Assembly (NCBI GenBank): GCA_964386435.1
Contig: CAYLSV010000053.1
Location: forward strand, 1-22,346
Direction of reading: 5' to 3'
Source of the DNA: CAYLSV01 sp964386435
GTDB taxonomy: Bacteria > Planctomycetota > Phycisphaerae > Tepidisphaerales > Tepidisphaeraceae
Length of the DNA: 22,346 nucleotides
Shown: positions 15,020 through 21,268 of the stretch, piece after piece
Numbering within the stretch: position 1 is the first letter of the stretch
Layout of the letters: each line of letters opens with the position of its first letter
Translations under genes and position numbers: made by a program
Notes under the pieces: model-generated
Told to the model about the DNA's origin: nothing
The model's database searches: none
Seen by the model: only the letters and a program-made list of their open reading frames with translations

Positions 15020-15036
15020 GACGCTACACTAGTCGC
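15020..15036. promoter_or_regulatory. Symmetric bidirectional -10 element, probably leaderless on both sides
   Basis: The whole spacer between two divergent ATGs is 17 bp. Its exact centre is TACACTA (15025-15031). The plus strand reads TACACT, 6 bases, then ATG (15037). The minus strand reads TAGTGT, 6 bases, then ATG (15019). Both hexamers fit TANNNT, and a transcription start about 7 bases past the hexamer would fall on the A of each ATG. No clear -35 is seen on either side. Known work on divergent bacterial transcription links such TAnnnTA symmetry to bidirectional initiation. Confidence 0.6.
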
Positions 15037-15315
15037 ATGAAGTTCGGCCGGGTCAAACGCGAGCACGGCCGGGTCCGCGGCTTGGACGACGTGTGCGACC
15101 GCATCGTCAAGCACTGCCCCCACGTCAGCCGGATCGTCCCCGGCCGCATCAGCAAAAAGCGCGGCGGCGGCCCGGCGAAGCTGAAGATCCAGTACGCCAC
15201 CGACGCCGGGGTGAAGTGCCTGTACACCGTGGAGCGGAGCGTGCAGGAGGTGTTCCTGATCTGCACGGATGATGAAGCTGCTCAAGCGTGGTTGGTGGAG
15301 CAGAAGATCGTGTGA
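15037..15315 (+). CDS. Small conserved protein, possibly DUF2103-like
   Basis: 92 aa, basic. Features seen are KFGRVKREHGRVRGL at the start, a central VSRIVPGRISKKRGGGPAKLK in two conserved-looking pieces, and a C-terminal half with IQYATDAGVKCLYTVERS and VQEVFLIC. The IVPGRI and VQEVF segments recall the uncharacterised DUF2103 family, described as predicted metal-binding proteins; that match is from memory and not certain. His10, Cys20, His26 and Cys27, with Cys66 and Cys80 later, could bind a metal. No function is known. It is divergent from the peroxiredoxin across a 17-bp spacer and followed 43 bases later by the Sua5 gene, so co-expression with either is possible. Confidence 0.75.
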   Translation: MKFGRVKREHGRVRGLDDVCDRIVKHCPHVSRIVPGRISKKRGGGPAKLKIQYATDAGVKCLYTVERSVQEVFLICTDDEAAQAWLVEQKIV

Positions 15316-15323
15316 TGGATTTT

Positions 15324-15351
15324 TTGTTCTTGGTCCTTTGTCCCTGGTTCT
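15324..15351. repeat. Degenerate heptanucleotide tandem repeat
   Basis: Four head-to-tail units, TTGTTCT, TGGTCCT, TTGTCCC and TGGTTCT, all fit TKGTYCY. They fill most of the 43-bp spacer between the small conserved gene and sua5. A T-run (15321-15325) precedes them. Confidence 0.65.
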
Positions 15352-15358
15352 TCAGCTG

Positions 15359-16723
15359 ATGGATGATTATCTCGCGGGTTGGAAGGGGCCGGCGGATGGT
15401 GAGACGCCGGGTGGCGTTGAGCGGGCGGCGGCGGTGGTGGCGGCGATGACGGAGCGGGAGCGGGAGGTGGTGCGGCGGTGCATCCGGGCGGCGATGGATG
15501 CGTTGGGCGGCGAGTTCTATTTGTGGACTGGGGCGACGGTGGCGCAGGCGGAGGCGTTGCTGCGGCGGTGGCCGGCGGTTGAGGCGGTGGACGATGTCTG
15601 GGCCATCAACGGAGCGCTGAACGAACGGGCTCACGACTGCCGGGTTGTGGAGCGGGCCGGGGAGACGTTGGGCGACGTGCGGCGGGAGGAGGCGAAGGCA
15701 TTGCTGCGGGCGTGGAAGGCGTTGACGCCCACCGCCCTGCTCCGGGAGCGGGCAAGATTGGCGGCGATGGATGCGGCGGTGGCGGCGATTCGGGCCGGGG
15801 GGTTGGCGGCGTTTCCGACGGAGACGGTGTACGGGCTTGGGGCGGATGCGACGGACGAGCGGGCGGTGGCGAAGATTTTTGAGGCCAAGGGGCGGCCGGC
15901 GGATAATCCGGTGATTGTGCATGTGGCCGATGCGGGGCAGGCGGCGAAGTTGGCGAGTTCGTGGCCTGGGGTGGCCGCGGTGTTGGCGAAGCGGTTTTGG
16001 CCGGGGCCGTTGACGATTGTGGTGCCGGTGGAGGTTGGGGTGCCGCTGAACGTGACGGCGGGGACGGGGTTCGTCGGGCTGCGGGTGCCGCGGCATCCGC
16101 TGGCGTTGCGGCTGCTCGCCGAGAGTGGGCGGCCGATCGCGGCGCCGTCGGCGAATTTGAGCGAGGCGGTGAGCCCGACGACGTCGGAGCATGTGCGGCG
16201 GGCGTTCCCCGAGGTGCCGGTGGTGGACGGCGGGCCGTGCGGGGTCGGCTTAGAGAGCACGGTGGTGCGCGTCGAGGGGCGGACCGTCACGCTGCTGCGG
16301 CCGGGGGCGGTGACGGCGGACGATCTGCGGCGGGTGCTCGGCGAAGCCGGCGAACTCATCGGCGGCGACGGCGAGGCGGCATCGGCGAGTCCGGGCCGAC
16401 GGCCGAGGCACTACGCACCGACGTCGCCGGCGTTCCGGTTCCGCCGCGAGGACCGGGCGGCGGTGGCGGCGTGGTTGGCGGCGAACGAGGCGAGCGTGCT
16501 GCTGTGCCCGAGTGAGAAGTCGCCGACGATCCGCGGCGAGCACGTGAAGATCATGCCGAGTGACCCGGCGGCCTACGGCCGCTACTTCTACGCGGTGCTG
16601 CGGCGGCTGGACGAGGCGGGCCGGCCGATCCTGATCGAGGAGGTGCCGCCGGGGGCGGCGTGGGACGCGGCGCGGGACCGCATTTTCCGGGCGACGCAGC
16701 GGTGGGAAGTGCTTCAAGTGTGA
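15359..16723 (+). CDS. Threonylcarbamoyl-AMP synthase (Sua5 type) with N-terminal extension
   Basis: Makes threonylcarbamoyl-AMP from threonine, bicarbonate and ATP for the t6A37 modification of ANN-decoding tRNAs. The length is 454 aa from the ATG at 15359. The YrdC domain starts near residue 135 (AIRAGGLAAFPTETVYGLG) and includes EAKGRPADNPVIVHV, WPGPLTIVV, GLRVPRHPLA, APSANLSE and GLESTVVRV. A linker with SPGRRPRHYAP leads to the Sua5 C-terminal domain (residues about 360-454). The first ~130 residues are an extra helical region with TEREREVVRRCIRAAMDAL, not part of the usual enzyme, in which YrdC begins near the N-terminus. No ribosome binding site is obvious at 15359. An internal ATG just before YrdC (15767) could give a family-sized product. 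Confidence 0.92.
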   Translation: MDDYLAGWKGPADGETPGGVERAAAVVAAMTEREREVVRRCIRAAMDALGGEFYLWTGATVAQAEALLRRWPAVEAVDDVWAINGALNERAHDCRVVERAGETLGDVRREEAKALLRAWKALTPTALLRERARLAAMDAAVAAIRAGGLAAFPTETVYGLGADATDERAVAKIFEAKGRPADNPVIVHVADAGQAAKLASSWPGVAAVLAKRFWPGPLTIVVPVEVGVPLNVTAGTGFVGLRVPRHPLALRLLAESGRPIAAPSANLSEAVSPTTSEHVRRAFPEVPVVDGGPCGVGLESTVVRVEGRTVTLLRPGAVTADDLRRVLGEAGELIGGDGEAASASPGRRPRHYAPTSPAFRFRREDRAAVAAWLAANEASVLLCPSEKSPTIRGEHVKIMPSDPAAYGRYFYAVLRRLDEAGRPILIEEVPPGAAWDAARDRIFRATQRWEVLQV

Positions 16724-16829
16724 CGTGGTGAAGTATGACTTGGTGAATTGCCGGAGAAGTTCAGCCCGCTCGTCCGGCAAATCGCCAAGTCAAACTTCGC
16801 CAAGTCAAACTTTGCCGAGTCGTCACGTC
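16722..16829. repeat. Imperfect inverted repeat with a duplicated 15-bp unit
   Basis: The left arm 16722-16755 matches the complement of 16773-16829. Read from outside on the plus strand, the left arm has GAAGTATGACTTGG, and the right arm carries AAGTTTGACTTGGCG twice on the minus strand. Both arms start GACGTG and end in TTGCCGGA, with a 17-base loop. It overlaps the sua5 stop codon and ends 13 bases before lpxI. It could act as a terminator or as an mRNA-stabilising stem between the two genes. It lacks the GTAG palindromes of the REP-like elements. Confidence 0.7.
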
Positions 16830-16842
16830 CATACGCTGCCAC

Positions 16843-17667
16843 ATGGCACCGCTTGGGCTCATCGCCGGGGGTGGGTTGTTTCCGCGGCTGGTTGCGCAGG
16901 GCGCGCGGGCGGCCGGGAGGGAGGTGGTGTGCGTGGGGCTGGGGGAGTTTCCAGACGCCGGACTGGCCGAAGTGTGCGACGTGTACGAGCGGGTCGGCGT
17001 GCTGAAGCTGGGGCAGTGGGCCCGGCGGCTGAGGAAGCACGGCGTCGGCGAGGCGGTAATGGTCGGCCGGGTGGCCAAGGACCACATCCACAAGCGCGGC
17101 CGGTACTTTCAGTTCTTCCCAGACCTCGCCGCCCTCAAGCTGCTGGCCGGGTCGTTGCGGCGGGACAAGCGAGACTTTGCCATCCTTAACGCCGTGGCCG
17201 ACGCGCTGGGCGAACGGGGCATCACGCTCATCGACACGACGATCTACGCCCGGCAACACTTGGCCAGCGCCGGCGTCATGACCAAGCACGGGCCCAGCGA
17301 TTTGCAGCGGGCCGACATCGACTTCGCCTGGCCGCTGGGGCAGTGGCTCTCGCGGCACGATGTCGGGCAAAGCCTCGCGGTCAAGGAACAGGACGTGATC
17401 GCCGTCGAGGCGGTTGAGGGCACCGACGCGATGATCCGCCGGGCCGGCGAGCTGTGCGCCCGCGGCGGCTGGACGATGGTCAAAGTCAACAACGCCACCA
17501 AGGACAAACGCTTCGACGTCCCCTGCGTCGGCGTCGGCACGATCCAGAAGCTCCAAGCCGCCGGCTGCCGCTGCCTCGTCCTGGAGGCCGAAGCCGTCAT
17601 GATGCTCGACAAACCGGCCGTCCTGGCAACGGCGGAAAAAGCGGGGGTGAGCGTGGTGGGACGGTAG
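16843..17667 (+). CDS. lpxI: UDP-2,3-diacylglucosamine pyrophosphatase LpxI
   Basis: 274 aa. Hydrolyses UDP-2,3-diacylglucosamine to lipid X and UMP, the fourth step of the lipid A pathway, in bacteria that lack LpxH. Family markers (former DUF1009) are GLIAGGGLFPRLVAQGA at the start, a middle part with MVGRVAKDHIHKRG, GITLIDTTIYARQHLA, GQSLAVKEQDVIAVEAVEGTD in pieces, and DKRFDVPCVG with Asp221 and Asp225. The last aspartate corresponds to the residue studied in the Caulobacter enzyme. LpxI implies a lipid A outer membrane in this organism. No other lpx gene is in the window. It follows sua5 after a 119-base spacer filled by an inverted repeat and may have its own promoter. Confidence 0.94.
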   Translation: MAPLGLIAGGGLFPRLVAQGARAAGREVVCVGLGEFPDAGLAEVCDVYERVGVLKLGQWARRLRKHGVGEAVMVGRVAKDHIHKRGRYFQFFPDLAALKLLAGSLRRDKRDFAILNAVADALGERGITLIDTTIYARQHLASAGVMTKHGPSDLQRADIDFAWPLGQWLSRHDVGQSLAVKEQDVIAVEAVEGTDAMIRRAGELCARGGWTMVKVNNATKDKRFDVPCVGVGTIQKLQAAGCRCLVLEAEAVMMLDKPAVLATAEKAGVSVVGR

Positions 17668-17678
17668 TTTGCTGTCTG

Positions 17679-17741
17679 TCGTGCGTCGTGCGTTGTGCGT
17701 TGTGCGTTGTGCGTTGTGCGTTGTGCGTTGTGCGTTGTCCG
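17679..17741. repeat. Heptanucleotide tandem repeat, nine units
   Basis: Nine head-to-tail 7-bp units starting at 17679: two TCGTGCG, six TTGTGCG and a final TTGTCCG. The period is exact over 63 bp. It lies 11 bases after the lpxI stop codon in a convergent spacer. Because 7 is not a multiple of 3, both strands stay open over it and give repetitive false ORFs. Confidence 0.9.
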
Positions 17742-17847
17742 TTGAAGCCTTCCTTCTTCCCCGCTTTTCCTGCAGGAAGCCGCGGTTTGAGCAGAGCGAA
17801 CCTTGTGGCCTCTTGAGAGAGGTCGGGGAAAGAAGGGAAACTTCAAC
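17741..17847. repeat. Long inverted repeat between convergent genes, possible shared terminator
   Basis: 17741-17763 (GTTGAAG, then TTCCTTCTTCCCCG) pairs with 17824-17847 (CGGGGAAAGAAGGGAA, then CTTCAAC) with a few one-base bulges. The 60-base loop holds the perfect palindrome TTCCTGCAGGAA (17767-17778). It lies between lpxI and apt, which converge, so it may end transcription from both sides, although no long T-run follows either arm. Confidence 0.6.
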
Positions 17848-17861
17848 CGAGAACTGACAAG

Positions 17862-18389
17862 TCAATAGTTCAGCACCGCGTGGACGTCCTGCCCGTCGAG
17901 TTTTTCTCGGCCTTTGAGGGCGTCGAGTTCGATGAGGACGGCCGCGCCGGCGAGGTTGCCGCCGAGCTTTTTGACCAGGTCGAGGCTGGCTTTCATCGTG
18001 CCGCCGGTGGCGAGGACGTCGTCGATGACCAGGACGCGCTGGCCGGGGGTGATCTGGTCATCGTGCATCTCGAGGGTGTTGCTGCCGTACTCGAGGTCGT
18101 AGTCGATGCTCACGCGGCCGCGGGGCAGTTTGCCGGGCTTGCGGATCAGCCCGAACCCGGCCGACAGGCAGCAGGCGACGGCGGTGCCGAAGATGAAGCC
18201 GCGGCTCTCGGCACCGACCACGAGGTCGATCTTCCCGCCCCGGAACGGGTTGGCCATCAGCTCGATCGACAACGCCAGCCCCGCCGGGTCGGCCAGCAGC
18301 GGGGAGATGTCGCGGAACAACACGCCCGGCTCGGGAAAGTCCGGCACGTCATGGATCAGCGACTTCAAGTGCGCGATGGGATCAGCCAT
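17862..18389 (-). CDS. apt: Adenine phosphoribosyltransferase
   Basis: Salvages adenine by joining it to PRPP to form AMP in the cytoplasm. The length is 175 aa from the ATG at 18389 (MADPIAHLK), the size of the E. coli enzyme. An earlier in-frame ATG at 18413 adds 8 residues with no homology. Markers are DFPEPGVLFRDISPLL (family signature), GAESRGFIFG, and the PRPP-binding loop VLVIDDVLATGGTM (residues 119-132). It is convergent with lpxI and lies downstream of cysNC on the same strand, separated from it by a repeat-bearing 135-base spacer, so it is probably transcribed on its own. Confidence 0.96.
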   Translation of the reverse strand: MADPIAHLKSLIHDVPDFPEPGVLFRDISPLLADPAGLALSIELMANPFRGGKIDLVVGAESRGFIFGTAVACCLSAGFGLIRKPGKLPRGRVSIDYDLEYGSNTLEMHDDQITPGQRVLVIDDVLATGGTMKASLDLVKKLGGNLAGAAVLIELDALKGREKLDGQDVHAVLNY

Positions 18390-18444
18390 GCGACGAGCGT
18401 AGGGGCGAGTCACCCCAATGAAGTCGCGTGTCTATGACTGCGGA

Positions 18445-18511
18445 AGCCTCAGCACCACGTGCTGCAGGTCGGGGTTCGCGGTCCGGACTTGCGGCACGTG
18501 GTGCTGCGGCT
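18445..18511. repeat. REP/BIME-like repeat, type B, second copy
   Basis: The arms at 18445-18470 and 18486-18511 are inverted copies with three mismatches and a 15-base loop. Each carries the CACGTG-centred hairpin seen at 1424-1506. On the minus strand the right arm starts with GTAG; the left arm has GAAG. It lies between the cysNC stop and the apt start, where the apt promoter is expected. Confidence 0.78.
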
Positions 18512-18524
18512 ACCGTGGTCGACG

Positions 18525-20395
18525 TCATTCTCCGTTGCCGCGTGCCACCTGCAACAGACCACGCGTGCGAAGCAGGTTCATGATCTCCGTGACGGATTGC
18601 TCGACAGATTGAGCTGCGGTGTCGAGGCGGAGGTTGGNNNNNNNNNNTCGCGGCGGGTGGCTTCGTCGGCGTCGAGGTGGATTTCGACGAAGCCGCTCTC
18701 GCCGACGACGTCGGCGAGTTGCTGCCGGGCCGCGGCGCGGTCGGCGACGAACGGGGAGATGAAGCTGCACACGGCGAACAACCCGCCCCGGCAGACGACC
18801 TCGGCGGTGGCCGCGGCGCGGCGGGCGTTTTCGCGGCGGTCGTCGCCGGTGAAGCCGAGGTCGCGGGAGACGCCCTCACGCATCGTGCCGCCGTCGAGCA
18901 CGACGCCGACGAGGCCGGCGTCGAACAGGGCCCGCTCCAACGCGGTGGCGATCGACGTTTTGCCGACGCCCTTGAGGCCGGTGAGCCAGACGCACAGCGG
19001 GGCGTGGCCGAGGCGGGTTTTCCGCTCGTCCATCGTGATGCCGTCGATCGGCGGCGTGCGGCGGCGCTGGCGTCGGTCCTCGGCTCGATCCTTCTCGGCC
19101 GGGTAGAGGCCGCTGGTCTCGGCGGTGTCGCGGTCAAGGATCATGCCCGCGGCGACGGTGGCGCTTGTTTGGCGGTCGATGACGATGAACGCCCCGGTCG
19201 ACCGGCTGCGGCGGTAGGCGTCGTGGGCGATCGGGCGGGCCAGCTCCAGCTCCACCCGGCCGATCTCGTTCAGGTCCAACTGCTCGGCCGCGTGCTGCCG
19301 GAGCGTGTTGACGTCGGTGCGGTAGCGGAGGTGACTCACGACGCCCGGCACCTCGCGGCAGGCGTGCTTGACCATGTACTGCCGCCCCACCTCCATCGGC
19401 TCGGCGGCCATCCAGACGAGCATGGCCTCGACCTTGTTGCTGACCTTCGGCACGTTGTTGACCGGCGCGATCACGTCGCCGCGGCTGACGTCGATTTCGC
19501 GGTCGAGCGTGACGCACACGGCCGCGCCGGCGGTGGCGTTGTCCTGCTCGTCGCCGCCGGGTCCGAGGATGCGGTCGACCTTGGCCTTGGTGCCGCTGGG
19601 CAGGGCGACGATGTCGTCGTCCTTGCGCAGGATGCCGCTGGCGACGGTGCCCATGTAGCCGCGGAAGGTGCGGTCGGGCCGGCTGACGAACTGCACAGGC
19701 AGCCGCATGTCGATCAGGTTCCGGTCGCCGCCAACGTGGACCTCCTCCAAATGGCGCAGGAGCGGCACGCCGCCGTACCACGGCATGAGCGTGCTGGTTT
19801 CGGTCACGTTCTCGCCGGCGAGCGCGCTCATCGGGATGAACGCCAGATCCGGCAGCGACAGCCGGGCGGCGAAGTCGGTGAACTCCTGCCGAATCCGCCG
19901 GAACACGTCCTCGTCGTAATCAACGAGGTCCATCTTGTTCACGGCGACGACGACGTGCCGAATGCCCAAGAGCGACGCCAGGAACGCGTGCCGCCGCGTT
20001 TGCACGATCACGCCTTTGCTGGCATCGACCAGCAGGATCGCCAGCCCGGCGGTGCTGGCCCCGGTGACCATGTTGCGCGTGTACTGCTCGTGCCCCGGGC
20101 AGTCGGCGATGATGAACTTCCGCCGCGGCGTGGAGAAGTAGCGGTAGGCGACATCGATCGTGATCCCCTGCTCCCGCTCGGCCTTGAGGCCGTCGGTGAC
20201 GAGCGCGAGGTCGATGTCGCCGCCGGTGGTGCCGACGGTCTTGCTCGCCTTCTCGACGCTGGCGAGCTGGTCCTCATAGATGCCCTTCGACTCGTACAAC
20301 AAGCGGCCGATGAGCGTCGATTTGCCGTCATCGACGCTCCCGCAAGTGACGAAGCGGAGCAGGTCCTTGGTGTCGGTATCGGTGTCGGTGTTCAT
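18525..20395 (-). CDS. cysNC: Sulfate adenylyltransferase subunit 1 / adenylylsulfate kinase fusion (gapped)
   Basis: CysN is the GTPase subunit of ATP sulfurylase; the fused CysC phosphorylates APS to PAPS. Residues 1-430 are CysN: P-loop GSVDDGKS (19-26), DCPGHEQY (98-105), NKMD (153-156), then EF-Tu-like beta-barrels. CysC starts near 465 with P-loop GLKGVGKT (473-480). Ten N at 18638-18647 cut CysC after DADEATRR. The true C-terminus continues in another frame as NLRLDTAAQSVEQSV to the stop at 18525. By family comparison about 86-92 bases are missing. The APS-site motif, normally DGDNVR, is DGGTMR (501-506), so kinase activity is uncertain. CysD, the partner usually encoded just upstream, is not here. 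The N-terminus carries a TD repeat from a short hexanucleotide repeat. Confidence 0.92.
18638..18647. other. Assembly gap (10 N) inside cysNC
   Basis: Ten N interrupt the CysC part. The frames on the two sides do not match, so the real length is not ten. To restore the frame it must leave remainder 2 when divided by 3. Confidence 0.95.
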
Positions 20396-20416
20396 GACTA
20401 GCCTGGTGCCGACAAC

Positions 20417-21268
20417 CTACACGCTTGCGGCCGGCGGTGAAGCGCGAACCGAGAAATCCGCCGCCGTGGCATCCATTTGCTCGTAAGCATCGGCCAGCCG
20501 GCCGGCCCACCAGGCGATCAGACACTCGGGCCGCACCTGCTCCAGCGGCGCGTGCGGCCGAGTCCTGCCGAACGCCTGGTGGTAGCCCCGGCGGTCGCCG
20601 TCGCACAGCCGCTCCACGCTGACCCGCCTCAGCACCCCGCAGTTGGCCCGCAGCAGCAGCCACAGCATGACCAGCCGCCCAACCCGGCCGTTGCCGTCGT
20701 CGAACGGGTGCAGCCGCATAAAATCGACCATCGACGTCGCCGCGAAGACAATTGCCGCACGCAGCCCGCCACCATCCGGCGCGGCATCGGTCAACTCGCA
20801 CCACCGGGCGACCAGCCGTGGCGTCTGAGTTGGCGAGACCGTCGCCAGCGCCTGCACCTGCTCCTCAACGTCCTCGACCACAGTGTTCGGCGCTGTCTTG
20901 AACCGGCCGCCGTTCCTCGTCATCAGGCGGTGCAAGTCGAGCAGGCGATCGATTTTGAGCCGGGCGGCCGGGTCGGCCATCACCCGTGCGGTCGCGGCTT
21001 GGGCTCCGCAGAGGTCGCCGCTGGCCCGCCTCATGCCGCCCGTCCCGCCGGTCGTCCGGCGCAGCCCCAGCCCCAGCAGGCGGTCCCGCTCCCGCGACGC
21101 CGATGGCGATGACAACGCCGCGGCAAAGCGGCGGTCACACTCGCCACCGTCGAACGCCAGAATCAACCTGTCCAGCGCCGCCGCCGCGTGCGGCTTAGAT
21201 GCTGCCTGCTCGACGAGATCACGCCGCTCGATCAGGAAGCCTTCGTGTCGCAGCGTGACGTCGCTCAT
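20417..21268 (-). CDS. Fic-domain protein (predicted AMP-transferase)
   Basis: 283 aa. The Fic active-site motif is complete: HPFDDGNGRVGR (187-198), with the catalytic His187, the metal-binding Asp191 and Arg195/Arg198. Upstream, GRFKTAPNTVVED (121-133) is the conserved beta-hairpin flap region. Such enzymes usually transfer AMP from ATP to a Ser, Thr or Tyr of a target protein. The first 100 residues are unlike standard Fic N-termini. TLRHEG at 5-10 fits the [ST]xxxE[GN] inhibitory pattern, but it is so near the start that it may be chance. The ATG overlaps the stop of the upstream gene by 4 bases (ATGA), so the two are translated together. Whether it is a toxin or a housekeeping modifier is open. 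Confidence 0.88.
   Translation of the reverse strand: MSDVTLRHEGFLIERRDLVEQAASKPHAAAALDRLILAFDGGECDRRFAAALSSPSASRERDRLLGLGLRRTTGGTGGMRRASGDLCGAQAATARVMADPAARLKIDRLLDLHRLMTRNGGRFKTAPNTVVEDVEEQVQALATVSPTQTPRLVARWCELTDAAPDGGGLRAAIVFAATSMVDFMRLHPFDDGNGRVGRLVMLWLLLRANCGVLRRVSVERLCDGDRRGYHQAFGRTRPHAPLEQVRPECLIAWWAGRLADAYEQMDATAADFSVRASPPAASV

Noticed and set aside
17244..17846. An open frame with the repeated peptide AQRTTHN
   Set aside because: The repeat peptide is produced by the 7-bp tandem repeat read in three phases, and the frame runs antisense to the end of lpxI.
18677..20401. A 574-codon open frame on the plus strand opposite cysNC
   Set aside because: Shadow frame of the CysNC coding sequence, with no family motif.
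20439..21256. TLRHEG near the Fic N-terminus as a class II inhibitory motif
   Set aside because: It fits [ST]xxxE[GN], but at residues 5-10 with no preceding helix; chance is as likely, so it is noted without being claimed.
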